Shown piece by piece: positions 1 through 8,078 of a stretch of 28,145 bases of DNA. Source of the stretch: Chloroflexota bacterium (GTDB taxonomy: Bacteria; Chloroflexota; UBA6077; FW602-bin22; JACPQP01). The notes below the pieces were generated by a model. It made no database searches, was not told the origin of the DNA, and worked only from the letters and a program-made list of their open reading frames with translations. The DNA is taken from the NCBI GenBank assembly GCA_016190465.1, contig JACPQP010000172.1, positions 1-28,145 of the forward strand, written 5' to 3'. Each line of letters begins with the position of its first letter. Position 1 is the first letter of the stretch. The position numbers and the translations under genes are program-made.

Positions 1-854
1 GGCGCGGACCTCTCCCCCCTGCCCGCCGTTCCTGAGCCGAGCCCGACGCGGGGAGGGGGATGGCGGCTCCCCCTCTCCGCGTCGGACGCGCTGAGGAACG
101 GCGGGCAGGGGGTGAGGTCGGCCCCCGGTGCCGCCGTGCCAGGCCCTAAGTTAGCGCACATGGGGGTGGGGGGTTGGGGGTCAGGTGTCAGGTGCCAGGC
201 GCCAGGCCCCAGGCGCCGGGTGCCAGGGGCCAGGGGCCAGGGGCCAGGAGCTCCGGCTGCCGACCCCGAGACCCGAGACTCGACACCCGAGACCTGACAC
301 CCGACCCCCGAGAGCCGAGCCAGCGCGAGTAGCGCGGTGACGAGCGTCAGGGCGTAGAGCGGCTCGCTGAAGCCGTAGCCCGCGTACCCCCAGACCATCG
401 TCGACGTGCCCAGCAGCAGCGCGCCGGCCAGCGCCACTGCCAGGCGATAGCCCAGCGCCCACGCCAAAGCGAACGCGGCCACGACCAGGGCCGCCGATAC
501 CCAGACGTTGGCCGTCGAGACGACGAACATCGTGACGTAAGGCGCCAGGTGGAGCGGGCCCACCCGGCTCGCCAGCGTTCCCAGCGCATACAGCGGCGCC
601 TCGACCAGTGCCAGGCCGAGCCCATAGGGCGAGTACCGCCGACCGTCGACGCCGCGAATGAGCGTGGGCCGGCGATCCTCGAGCGTCGCCGCGAACTCCG
701 GCACCGAGAGCGGCCGATCGTCGATGGCGACGTCGCCGTCGAGCACCAGGCTCTCGGCGGTCAGGTACATCAGGAAGCCATCCCCGCCGTAGTGCCCGCG
801 CATCGTCAGCAGGTAGAGCGCCGCGAAAAGCAAGAACAGCCGGGCCTGCGCCAT
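1..854 (-). CDS. GT-C / family 39-like polytopic membrane protein, N-terminal part (runs off left edge)
   Basis: The frame from an ATG at 854 stays open to base 1, so about 284 codons are present and the C-terminus lies outside the window. A Shine-Dalgarno AAGGAG sits 7 nt before the ATG. The protein begins MAQARLFLLFAALYLLTMRG, a signal-anchor-like first helix, followed by GGDGFLMYLTAESLV and a soluble loop (about residues 35-85). Hydrophobic helices follow at about 120-145 and 150-175, with WGYAGYGFSEPLYAL after them. This arrangement is typical of GT-C/PMT-type membrane glycosyltransferases or their orphan relatives; the donor and acceptor cannot be told. After about residue 182 the frame passes without a stop through repeat DNA (bases 1-310), giving a Pro/Gly/Ser-rich low-complexity stretch unlike the rest. 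Either the repeat is translated as a loop between helices or the gene is damaged. The membrane-protein call is fairly safe; the enzyme class is inferred. Confidence 0.6.
   Translation of the reverse strand, partial: MAQARLFLLFAALYLLTMRGHYGGDGFLMYLTAESLVLDGDVAIDDRPLSVPEFAATLEDRRPTLIRGVDGRRYSPYGLGLALVEAPLYALGTLASRVGPLHLAPYVTMFVVSTANVWVSAALVVAAFALAWALGYRLAVALAGALLLGTSTMVWGYAGYGFSEPLYALTLVTALLALARLSGVGCQVSGVESRVSGSAAGAPGPWPLAPGTRRLGPGAWHLTPDPQPPTPMCANLGPGTAAPGADLTPCPPFLSASDAERGSRHPPPRVGLGSGTAGRGERSA
7..119. repeat. Large GC-rich palindrome, repeat family A
   Basis: A long imperfect inverted repeat. The outer arms 7-37 and 90-119 both contain the CCCGCCGTTCCT core. The inner arms 42-61 and 67-86 both contain the GACGCGG/GGGGGA pattern. 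A short loop lies near 62-66. The segment GCCGTTCCTGAGCCG at 25-39 recurs exactly at 11405-11419 and with one change at 24961-24975, so this is a dispersed element. It lies inside the reading frame of the minus-strand membrane protein. Confidence 0.75.
176..309. repeat. CCAGG/TCAGG short-motif repeat with inverted flanks, family C
   Basis: Bases 181-250 are built from variants of CAGGTGTCAGG, CCAGGCGCCAGG and CCAGGGGCCAGG. Bases 265-309 carry GAGACCCGAGACTCGACACC-type repeats. The ends are inverted: GGGGGTCAGGTGTC at about 176-189 matches the complement of the segment at about 296-309 with one change. It is translated in the minus-strand membrane-protein frame. Confidence 0.7.
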
Positions 855-883
855 CAGTTGACTCCTTCTCTACTCGCTCTGCA

Positions 884-912
884 AGGTTAAGGCAGGTGTC
901 GAGTCGCGTCAA
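884..912 (-). promoter_or_regulatory. Candidate sigma-70-type promoter for the membrane protein
   Basis: On the minus strand TTGACG (912-907) and TAACCT (889-884) are separated by 17 nt, and AAGGAG then ATG follow about 30 nt downstream. The -35 is good and the -10 is weak. This is a motif match only. Confidence 0.35.
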
Positions 913-991
913 GGCGACTGGCAGGCCAGGGGATAATCCCCGCGTCTCCGCATGCCTGTCGGTGTGATACACTCGACGCGAAGGCAGAGAG

Positions 992-2248
992 ATGATGCGA
1001 GACGGAGCTGGGAGGATGTCCACGCCCGACTTCATCGCCCTGGTCAAGGACGGTCTCGAGCACCTCTACGATCCTGCTTGTCTCCGGGAGCATCCGCTCA
1101 CCCGTGTACTGCTGCCCGAACGGCTGCGGCCCGGCGTAAAGAGCACGCAAGCCCTCCGCCAGGTGCTCCTCGACGCCATCGACAGTCTGCGGCGCGATAC
1201 CTCACCGCCATCCGGTGCACCGTGGAGCCGAGATCACCAGATCCTCCAGCTCCGCTACGTCGAGGCGCTCCCGTTTCGGGAAGTGATGGCTCGGCTTGGA
1301 CTTGGTCAGGCCCAGTACTTCCGGAACCTACGGCACGCGCACCAGACCATCGCCACACTGCTCTGGGAGAGCGTTCCGGCCGAGGCTCGGTCCGCGGCAA
1401 CAACCAGGGCCGAGGCACCAGGGAGGCGTCCGCCTTATGCGGAGGTAGATGCGGCCACTCACCATGGGGAAAGTTTGACGGACCTGAACGACACCACCCG
1501 TGCGGTTGTCGAGTTGCTGCGTGACGTCGTGGCGAACCACGATGTCGTCGTCTGTACCCAAGTGCCCGCCCAGCCACTCGTCGTGCCCGGCAATCGCACG
1601 GCCCTGCGGCAGTTCGTGATCACCGCGGTGGGTTACGTGCTTGGTGGAGCTCGCGGTGGCCAAATCGTGATCTCCACCATGGAACGGCCCGAGCACGTCA
1701 TCTTCAGCCTGACCTACGAGGGCGCGCTGTCCGACGTTGGCCTCCAGACAAACCAGGCGATAGAGCGCTTGGCGCTCTTGCGGCAGTTGATCGAGTCATT
1801 GCACGGCGCCCTGAGTGTGGAGAAGCGGACAGACGGTCTGGCAATCACCGCGGAGATCCCGGTGCAGCGTCGGACTCTCCTGGTCATCGACGATAGCCCG
1901 GATATGGTGCAATTGGTCAGTCGCCTGATCGCCGATCAGAACTACACGGTCTTGAGCGCCACCACGGTCTCGGATGGCCTGGCCATCGCTCGGAGCGCTC
2001 ATCCTGACGTCATTCTGGTGGATATCATGCTCCCCGGGCAGGATGGCTGGGACGCGATCCAGGCGCTGAAGCACGATCCGTCGACCCAGGAGATCCCGAT
2101 CCTCGTCTGCACGGTCCTGGGAGAGTCCGATCTGGCCCTGGCGCTGGGGGCCGCTGAGTTCATCCGGAAACCCCTGACGCGTGATGGTCTCCTGGCGGCG
2201 CTGGCTCGTTGGGCTGATCCCCTGGCTCGGCGGGTGGGAGAGCATTGA
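992..2248 (+). CDS. Response regulator with HTH-like N-terminus and degenerate HATPase-like middle domain
   Basis: A 418-residue cytoplasmic signalling protein in three parts. Residues about 15-125 (from DLEHLYDPACLREHPL-like text to the ALLWE segment) contain LQLRYVEALPFREVMARLGL, which looks like a sigma-70 region 4-type helix-turn-helix. Residues about 160-290 resemble a histidine-kinase ATPase fold but lack a clear N-box asparagine and G-boxes, so ATP binding is doubtful. Residues 293-410 form a full receiver, with LLVIDDS, phospho-acceptor Asp344 in ILVDIMLPG, a Thr in VCTVLG and Lys393 in IRKP. Start choice is uncertain: ATG 992, ATG 995 and ATG 1016 are all possible, each with purine-rich DNA very close upstream. 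The last 89 bp overlap the tail of the convergent hybrid kinase, which is its likely partner. Confidence 0.8.
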   Translation: MMRDGAGRMSTPDFIALVKDGLEHLYDPACLREHPLTRVLLPERLRPGVKSTQALRQVLLDAIDSLRRDTSPPSGAPWSRDHQILQLRYVEALPFREVMARLGLGQAQYFRNLRHAHQTIATLLWESVPAEARSAATTRAEAPGRRPPYAEVDAATHHGESLTDLNDTTRAVVELLRDVVANHDVVVCTQVPAQPLVVPGNRTALRQFVITAVGYVLGGARGGQIVISTMERPEHVIFSLTYEGALSDVGLQTNQAIERLALLRQLIESLHGALSVEKRTDGLAITAEIPVQRRTLLVIDDSPDMVQLVSRLIADQNYTVLSATTVSDGLAIARSAHPDVILVDIMLPGQDGWDAIQALKHDPSTQEIPILVCTVLGESDLALALGAAEFIRKPLTRDGLLAALARWADPLARRVGEH

Positions 2249-4451
2249 GGATCGTCTTCACCAGCCCAAGCAGCCGACTAACGGGGAAGGGCTCGTCGCT
2301 GACCAGGGCAACGGTTCGAGCCACGGACGGGGAGATGGCTTCGATGGCGCCGCGGGCGGATACGGCGATGACGGGGACGTGGGCCAGGACAGGGTCCGCT
2401 CTCATCTTCTCCAGAACCGTCAGTCCGCCCACCTGTGGCATCAGGAGGTCCAGGAGCACCAGGTCCGGGACCGTTCGCGACATCTGCTCCAGCGCCTGCT
2501 CGCCGTCGTAGGCCACCCGGAGATGGTACGGTGTGCCCGATGCCCGGAGCGTGTTGCAGAGAAGCCTGACCATCTGCGGCTCGTCGTCCACGACGAGGAC
2601 CGTCTGTGGCGCCGATCGTAAGGGTGGGGCCACGGCTTTCACCGACTCCAGCAGCGCCTCCCGAGTCACCGGCTTCACCAGGTAGTCGACCAGCCCCAGA
2701 GCGCGCGCCACCCGCCGTCCGCTCGGCATCGGACAGCCCACCACGCGCACACCATGCCTCCCGGCAAGCCGCTCCCAATCTCTCTGCCACTCGTCGAGGG
2801 ATGCGCCGTTCGGTAGGTCGGTGACGATGGCGTGAGCTCGCAGCCTGGCGGCGAGCTTGATGGCCTCCATCGGTTGAGTCACACCCTCGACTCGATACTC
2901 GTCCAGGCGTCGCCGGAAGAGGTTGACGATGGACGGGTCGTCGTCGAGAAGGACGACGGTCGGCGCCGGGGGAGCGGATGGCAGCTCCCAGCGACGATAT
3001 GCCTGGCCAGGAGGTGCGCCCCTGGCGTCAACTGCAGGTTCCGACTCGGGCTGAAGCGGGAGCGCAAAACCGAAGATGCTCCCCTGGCCGGGGATACCTT
3101 CGCTGCTTGCCCAGATTCGCCCCCCGTGCAGCTCGACGAAGCGACGACAGATCGCCAGCCCAAGGCCCGTTCCCCCACGTCCGCGCGTTGGGGAGCTCTC
3201 CAGTTGGTGGAACGGCTCGAACAGCTTGCCGAGATCCTCGGGCCTGATGCCCACTCCCGTGTCCGCCACCTCGACCAGCACGTGATCCTCGTCACGATCG
3301 ACCCGGACGCCGATACCGCCGAGCTCGGTGAAGCGGACGGCGTTGTTCAGGAGATTCAGCAGCACCTGCCGGATGCGCAGCCGGTCAAGGTTCAGGAGGG
3401 GCAGGCTCGGCGCGACGTCGATCTTGATCGCGAGCCCCTTGCGCTCCAACAGCGGCTGCGCGGTCGCCACCGCCTCGTTCACGAGGGCGCCGATGTCCGT
3501 GATCTCCTTGAGGACCGGCATAGCGCCCGCGTCGATCTGAGAGAGGTCGAGGATGTCGTCGATGAGTCCACGGAGGTGCTTCGCGCTTCGGTGGATGACG
3601 GAGAGGTCGGCAACGTAGGTGTCGGGCAGCGGTGTGCCGCCATACGTCTCCGGATGGCTCAGCATCAGCTCGGCAAAGCCAACCACGAGGTTGATGGGAG
3701 TCCGGAGCTCGTGGCTCACGTGGGCCGCAAACTGGGCTTTCAGTTGTCGCGCCTCATCCGCCTCGGCTCGGGCCCGAGCCAGCGCGTAGTTGGCGCGCTC
3801 CAGTCGGTAGGTTGCCTCCTCCAGTTGGCGAAGCGCCGCGGCCAGCTCTCCCTGGTACTTCCGGGCCTCGGCCAGATTCCGGCTGGACTGCTCGCTATCG
3901 GTCCAGGCCCAGTGCAAGGCGGTGTAAAGATTCTGCGTCGTGGCCCAGGACGACAGGGCTACCAGCCAGACCAGGGCCAGCGCGCCCCACATGGTCGAGG
4001 GGGGAATCGTGATCCCCACCAGTGGTTTCGCGCTGCCGATCGCCGCACTGGCCAGGAGCGACGCGAGGAAGGCGGCGCGGTCCCCTCGCAACGCCCCCGT
4101 AATGAGGACCGTCGGTGCAAACAGGAATGGAACCAGCGGTTCCTCTCCCTGGGTGAACAGCGACAGCACGGTGCCGCCAAGCAGGGTGCCAATGAAGAGA
4201 CCTGACGCCAGCCGGTAGCTGCGGGCCTTCAGTACGTAGCAGCCGCCGGTGAGGACAAGCATCGACAGTGGCAATCCCCAGCCCGGCCAGAAGTCGGGGA
4301 TGTGGCCAAGATACGAGGCCACCCACAACCAGAGGAGGATGCCGACGCCGCCAAGCAGGATCCCGAAGGTATCCGCGCGGACCCAGACCAGGCTGTCTCG
4401 CAGCGCCGCTGAATCTCTGATCGGAGAGCGGGTGACGATAGCCAATGGCAC
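2160..4451 (-). CDS. Membrane hybrid sensor histidine kinase with two C-terminal receiver domains
   Basis: A 763-residue sensor kinase. Residues about 25-170 hold five or six hydrophobic segments, forming a membrane sensor of unknown ligand. A coiled coil follows (about 185-240), then HisKA with His247 in HVSHELRTP, then HATPase_c with LLNNAVRF (N-box, about 367), DTGVGI (about 397) and GTGLGLAI (about 427). Receiver 1 (about 497-605) keeps LLDDDP, Asp545 and Lys593. Receiver 2 (about 616-735) keeps VVDDEP and Asp668 but has SDEP where the conserved Lys-Pro should be. The GTG start at 4451 touches the AGGAGG ribosome site. A TTG at 4445, two codons in, sits 5 nt from that site and may be the true start. 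The 3' end overlaps the convergent response-regulator gene, so the two probably form one signalling unit. The signal is unknown. Confidence 0.88.
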   Translation of the reverse strand: MPLAIVTRSPIRDSAALRDSLVWVRADTFGILLGGVGILLWLWVASYLGHIPDFWPGWGLPLSMLVLTGGCYVLKARSYRLASGLFIGTLLGGTVLSLFTQGEEPLVPFLFAPTVLITGALRGDRAAFLASLLASAAIGSAKPLVGITIPPSTMWGALALVWLVALSSWATTQNLYTALHWAWTDSEQSSRNLAEARKYQGELAAALRQLEEATYRLERANYALARARAEADEARQLKAQFAAHVSHELRTPINLVVGFAELMLSHPETYGGTPLPDTYVADLSVIHRSAKHLRGLIDDILDLSQIDAGAMPVLKEITDIGALVNEAVATAQPLLERKGLAIKIDVAPSLPLLNLDRLRIRQVLLNLLNNAVRFTELGGIGVRVDRDEDHVLVEVADTGVGIRPEDLGKLFEPFHQLESSPTRGRGGTGLGLAICRRFVELHGGRIWASSEGIPGQGSIFGFALPLQPESEPAVDARGAPPGQAYRRWELPSAPPAPTVVLLDDDPSIVNLFRRRLDEYRVEGVTQPMEAIKLAARLRAHAIVTDLPNGASLDEWQRDWERLAGRHGVRVVGCPMPSGRRVARALGLVDYLVKPVTREALLESVKAVAPPLRSAPQTVLVVDDEPQMVRLLCNTLRASGTPYHLRVAYDGEQALEQMSRTVPDLVLLDLLMPQVGGLTVLEKMRADPVLAHVPVIAVSARGAIEAISPSVARTVALVSDEPFPVSRLLGLVKTILNALPPAEPGDQPNEPAPPGDHHASGVSG

Positions 4452-4466
4452 CTCCTCGCCGATCCA

Positions 4467-4537
4467 GGCGTGGTATCATACCGGTCGCTCGTGGATCGAC
4501 ACGATAACTCCGCGATAAAAAGATGATACGCCACGCC
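4467..4537. promoter_or_regulatory. Imperfect inverted repeat between kinase and ABC operon
   Basis: GGCGTGGTATCAT at 4467-4479 is matched on the opposite strand by ATGATACGCCACGCC at 4523-4537, with a 2-nt bulge. It lies in the 209-bp divergent spacer between the kinase start and the sugar-binding protein gene. It could be an operator for either direction or simply a stem. The function is not established. Confidence 0.4.
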
Positions 4538-4566
4538 TTGTGGCCCGGCCAGCGGGACCATACACT
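4538..4566 (+). promoter_or_regulatory. Candidate promoter of the sugar uptake operon
   Basis: TTGTGG (4538-4543) and TACACT (4561-4566) are separated by exactly 17 nt, about 95 nt before the binding-protein ATG. The match to sigma-70 consensus is moderate. The element abuts the inverted repeat at 4467-4537, which would suit control by a regulator. Confidence 0.4.
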
Positions 4567-4660
4567 GTGCCCCACCGAGAACTACCGCCGATGGACGCAG
4601 CGCTTCGCTCTTTGGCGACGACCAGGTGCGGTAGGAGTAACCTGAGAGGAGAAGGGCATC

Positions 4661-6094
4661 ATGTCGGACAGGCGTGTGACGAGACGAGACTTCCTCTGGA
4701 TCGGGGCGATGGGCGCGACGGCGAGCCTGATGGCGGCCTGCGGGGCACCCGTGCCACCCACCCCAACGCCCCAGGCAGCCGCTCCAGCGAAAGCCGCGGC
4801 GCCAAGCGAGCCAACCAAGGCCCCCGCGCCAACGGTCGCCGAAAAAGCGGCCGCGGCGAAGGGACCGGTTACCTTGCGCTTCCTCTTGCGCCACTACCAG
4901 TCGTTTGGCCCTCAATGGGACTGGATCGTCAGCTCCTACCAGAAGAAGAACCCCAACGTCAAGGTCGAGATCGTCCAGAACCCCGCCGGCTGCGAGCTGG
5001 ACAAGCTACTGATCATGGTCAGCGCGGGCGATCAGGTGGATACGTACTGGACGTGCGGCGACACGTTCGTCGGGTTGGCGACCAAGGGCGTGCTGAAGAA
5101 GCTCAACCCCTTCTTCACGATGGACAAGACCTTCAAGGTCGACGACTACGTGTCCACCTTCTTCGAGCTGTACAAACAGAAAGATGGCAGCATCTACAGC
5201 GTGCCCTGGCTCTGCTTCACCTTCATGATATTCTACAACAAGGACATCTTCGACAAAGAGAAGGTGCCCTATCCGGACCCCAAGAAGCCGATGACCTGGG
5301 ATGAGACGCTGGAGCTGGCGAAGAAGCTGACCAGGTGGACGGGCAGTCGTCCGGAGCAATTGGGTGGCTTCGTCTCCGGCTCCACGGCCTGGACGATGTG
5401 GGCCGCGTGGCTGGCTCAAGCCGGGATCCCGTTCTGGAAGCCCGACATGAGCGGCGTGAACCTCGACAACCCCGAGGCCTGGCAGGTGCTGGACTGGTTC
5501 GCGGAGTGGCAGTGGAAGCACAAGGTGAATCCCTCGGCAGCGTTCCAGACCGACATTCCATTCGGTTTCAACAGCGGGAACGTGGCCATGTGGATCGCCG
5601 CCGAGGCGCAGTGGAACGGCACGAAGAAGGCGGCAGCGGGCAAGTTCAAGTGGGATATCGCTCCCTTCCCGCAGCGGGCAGGGACCAAGCGCCAGGTATA
5701 CGGCTACGGCGATACGGTGGTTATGATGAACGCCAGCCGCTATCCCGACGAGAGCTGGGGCTTCCTGAAGGAAGCCTGTGGGCCCGAAGCCTACCTCATG
5801 CTCTATGACATGGCCACGACCATTCCGTCCCTCAAGACCCACATCAACCCACCGCACCCGACCTTCGTCAACTCCAGGCCACCGGACAACAACCTCATGG
5901 TGCTGGAAGACCTGGAGTACCTGATGCTGCCGTACCCCGGAAACAGTGGGGCCTATTCGGCCGTGTCGAGAATCGTCAACAATGCGCTGAACCCGGTCTA
6001 CGTGGGGAAGATGACGGCCAAAGAGGCGATGACCCAGGCGATGCCAGACATCCAGCGGACCTTGAAGGAGCTGAAGGACACCGGACTCGTGTAG
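4661..6094 (+). CDS. ABC sugar transporter substrate-binding lipoprotein (family 1 type)
   Basis: A 477-residue extracellular solute-binding protein, the usual length for the UgpB/MalE-like family. The N-terminus carries a twin-arginine signal (RRDFLWIG, residues 8-15) followed by lipobox LMAAC with Cys27, so it is probably exported folded and lipid-anchored. A Pro/Ala/Thr/Lys-rich linker follows (about 28-65), then the binding domain with many Trp and Tyr residues (for example FGPQWDW, VPWLCFTFMIFYNKDIF and TAWTMWAAWLAQAG), as expected for carbohydrate stacking. The start is supported by GAGAGGAGAAGG a few bases before the ATG. It leads an operon with two MalF/MalG-like permeases. The substrate cannot be read from sequence; the glycosidase-like protein and FGGY kinase downstream favour a pentose, polyol or short glycoside. 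Confidence 0.9.
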   Translation: MSDRRVTRRDFLWIGAMGATASLMAACGAPVPPTPTPQAAAPAKAAAPSEPTKAPAPTVAEKAAAAKGPVTLRFLLRHYQSFGPQWDWIVSSYQKKNPNVKVEIVQNPAGCELDKLLIMVSAGDQVDTYWTCGDTFVGLATKGVLKKLNPFFTMDKTFKVDDYVSTFFELYKQKDGSIYSVPWLCFTFMIFYNKDIFDKEKVPYPDPKKPMTWDETLELAKKLTRWTGSRPEQLGGFVSGSTAWTMWAAWLAQAGIPFWKPDMSGVNLDNPEAWQVLDWFAEWQWKHKVNPSAAFQTDIPFGFNSGNVAMWIAAEAQWNGTKKAAAGKFKWDIAPFPQRAGTKRQVYGYGDTVVMMNASRYPDESWGFLKEACGPEAYLMLYDMATTIPSLKTHINPPHPTFVNSRPPDNNLMVLEDLEYLMLPYPGNSGAYSAVSRIVNNALNPVYVGKMTAKEAMTQAMPDIQRTLKELKDTGLV

Positions 6095-6225
6095 CCGGCC
6101 GCAGGTCGCGAAGTCGACCATTCGGACCTCGAACCTGAAGGTAGCAACCTATCGCTGGTTTTTTGGGGCAGGGGAGTTTCCTGGACTCTCTTGTCCCAAA
6201 CCCCCGGTAGGGGGGAGACTACTCA

Positions 6226-7164
6226 ATGGGCCTCGCAACGGGTATTGCTGCGACCAGCTTGTCCTCCCGGCGCCGGAGACGGATCGGCCGACACGTCCAG
6301 GGATGGCTGTTCGCCGCGCCGTGGATCCTCGGCTTCGTCATCTTCGTGGCCGGGCCGATGCTCGCTTCGGCGGTGATGGTCTTTACGGATTGGGACCTTC
6401 TCAGCCCGGCCCGGTTCGCCGGCCTCAACAACATCCGCCGGCTGTTCGTGCATGATCCGCTGGTAGGTCATTCCTTGAAGATCACCACGATGTATGCCAT
6501 CGTCAGTGTGCCCATGGACATCGCCGCGGGACTGACGCTGGCAATGCTGCTGAACGCGAACATCCGGGGGCTGCGCTTCTACCGCACGCTCTACTACCTG
6601 CCCGTCGTGCTCTCCGGAGTCGCGTCGGCGCTCCTCTGGCGCTGGCTGTTCTCACCCGAGTTTGGCCCGCTGAACTACATCCTGTCTCTTTTCGGCATCG
6701 CCGGCCCGGCGTGGCTGCTCGACCCCGAGTGGGCCATGCCGGCTCTGGTCATGATGACTCTGTGGAGCGTCGGCGGCGGGATGGTGATCTACCTGGCTGC
6801 GCTGCAAGGCGTGCCAACCGAGCTGTACGAGGCGTCGATCGTCGACGGAGCGGGGTGGTGGCCGCGCCTCCGCTTCATCACCCTCCCCATGATCACACCG
6901 GTCATCTTCTTCCAGCTCGTCATGGGGATCATCCGCTCGCTTCAGGTGTTCACACCAGCCTTCATTATGACCCAGGGGGGGCCCCTCAACGCCACGCTTT
7001 TCTACGAACTCTACCTGTACCGGATCGCCTTCGAGCAGTTCCGCATGGGGTTCGCGTCGGCCATGGCCTGGCTGTTGTTCCTGTACATCCTGGTTCTGAC
7101 GCTCCTCGTGTTCCGCAGCGCGCGCTCCTGGGTGTACTACGAGGGCGAACAGAGGGGAGGATAA
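6226..7164 (+). CDS. ABC sugar transporter permease, MalF/UgpA-like
   Basis: A 312-residue inner-membrane permease of the binding-protein-dependent transport family. Six hydrophobic segments are visible, the first at FAAPWILGFVIFVAGPMLA. The cytoplasmic EAA loop is clear: YEASIVDGAGWWPRLRFITL, followed by PMITPVIFF, the coupling helix that contacts the ATPase. A GGGGGGAG ribosome site lies about 10 nt before the ATG. The 131-bp gap from the binding-protein gene has no clear terminator, and the MalG-like permease starts 3 bp after this stop, so the genes are probably co-transcribed. No ABC ATPase gene lies in the window, so the pair presumably uses a shared MsmX/UgpC-like ATPase encoded elsewhere. 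Confidence 0.92.
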   Translation: MGLATGIAATSLSSRRRRRIGRHVQGWLFAAPWILGFVIFVAGPMLASAVMVFTDWDLLSPARFAGLNNIRRLFVHDPLVGHSLKITTMYAIVSVPMDIAAGLTLAMLLNANIRGLRFYRTLYYLPVVLSGVASALLWRWLFSPEFGPLNYILSLFGIAGPAWLLDPEWAMPALVMMTLWSVGGGMVIYLAALQGVPTELYEASIVDGAGWWPRLRFITLPMITPVIFFQLVMGIIRSLQVFTPAFIMTQGGPLNATLFYELYLYRIAFEQFRMGFASAMAWLLFLYILVLTLLVFRSARSWVYYEGEQRGG

Positions 7165-7167
7165 GCT

Positions 7168-8061
7168 ATGGCTGAGCTGACCGCAGAGCCCCTGGACGCG
7201 CCCGCCCGCGCGGGGTCGATACTGTCAAGTTGGCGGTTCCGGCGCACGGCGGTTGCCTGTTTGCAGCACGCCATCTTGCTCTCCGTCGTCGGTCTCATCA
7301 TGCTGCCACTGGTCTGGACGCTCTCCACCTCGCTGAAGGAGGCATCCCAGGTCTACGGGTTCCCGCCAGCGTTGATCCCCAAGCCAATCCGCTTGCAGAA
7401 CTACCCCGAGGCGATGACCGTCGGGCCCTGGCTGCGTTTCTTCACGAATAGCTCCCTCGTGACCGGCCTGAACATTCTTGGGCAGATAGTCGCTTGCTCG
7501 CTCGTGGGCTTTTCCTTCGCCCGCCTGCGCTGGTGGGGCCGCGACGTGCTCTTCATCCTCATGATTGCCACGATGATGCTGCCTCACCAGGTCACGCTTG
7601 TCCCGCAGTTCGTGCTTTTCCGCACGCTTGGCTGGGTCAGCACCCTCCTACCGCTGATCGTGCCCCGGTTCTTCGCCGCCGCCTTCTACACTTTCCTGGT
7701 GCGGCAGTTCTTCATGACGATCCCCACCGACCTGGACGACGCGGCGCGCATCGACGGGGCCAGCACCTTCGGCATCTACTCCCGGATCATCTTGCCGATG
7801 TCGAAGCCAGTGCTCATGGCCGTCGCCATCTTCGTCTTCACCGCCAGTTGGAACGAGTTCCAGTTGCCGCTCATCTACCTGCACTCCGAGCAGAACTTCA
7901 CGATCCAGCTCGGCCTGCGCGGCTACCAGAGCCTGCACGGGGGACAATGGCACCTGCTGATGGCGGCCTCGACGCTGACGATGCTGCCGGTGATCATCCT
8001 GTTCTTCCTCGGGCAACGCTACTTCATCCAGGGCGTTGTCTTCTCGGGTATCAAGGGGTAG
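7168..8061 (+). CDS. ABC sugar transporter permease, MalG/UgpE-like
   Basis: A 297-residue permease with six hydrophobic segments, the partner of the preceding gene. Typical MalG-group features are a periplasmic loop with WTLSTSLKEASQVYGFPP, the segment FLVRQFFMTIPTDLDDAARIDGAS containing the EAA motif, and a C-terminus ending QRYFIQGVVFSGIKG, a common ending in this family. It starts 3 bp after the MalF-like stop, so the two are translationally linked. The heterodimer forms the channel for the sugar delivered by the lipoprotein encoded at 4661-6094. A family A repeat fills the space before the next gene. Confidence 0.92.
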   Translation: MAELTAEPLDAPARAGSILSSWRFRRTAVACLQHAILLSVVGLIMLPLVWTLSTSLKEASQVYGFPPALIPKPIRLQNYPEAMTVGPWLRFFTNSSLVTGLNILGQIVACSLVGFSFARLRWWGRDVLFILMIATMMLPHQVTLVPQFVLFRTLGWVSTLLPLIVPRFFAAAFYTFLVRQFFMTIPTDLDDAARIDGASTFGIYSRIILPMSKPVLMAVAIFVFTASWNEFQLPLIYLHSEQNFTIQLGLRGYQSLHGGQWHLLMAASTLTMLPVIILFFLGQRYFIQGVVFSGIKG

Positions 8062-8078
8062 GATCGCATCGTGGGCCG

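Noticed and set aside
181..1047. Minus-strand open frame of 288 codons
   Set aside because: It is rich in Arg/Ala/Gly without any fold-like pattern. The frame beginning at 854 on the same strand gives a clear membrane protein with a ribosome site, so this is its shadow.
2832..4205. Plus-strand open frame of 457 codons opposite the hybrid kinase
   Set aside because: The kinase strand shows HisKA, HATPase and receiver motifs. The antisense frame is a GC-rich shadow with no family features.
5006..6121. Minus-strand open frame opposite the sugar-binding protein
   Set aside because: His/Val/Arg-rich shadow text; the plus strand has a signal peptide and family match.
6095..6225. Rho-independent terminator or riboswitch between binding protein and permease
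   Set aside because: There is a GGTTTTTTGGGG stretch but no stable stem directly before the T run, and the downstream gene needs the same transcript.
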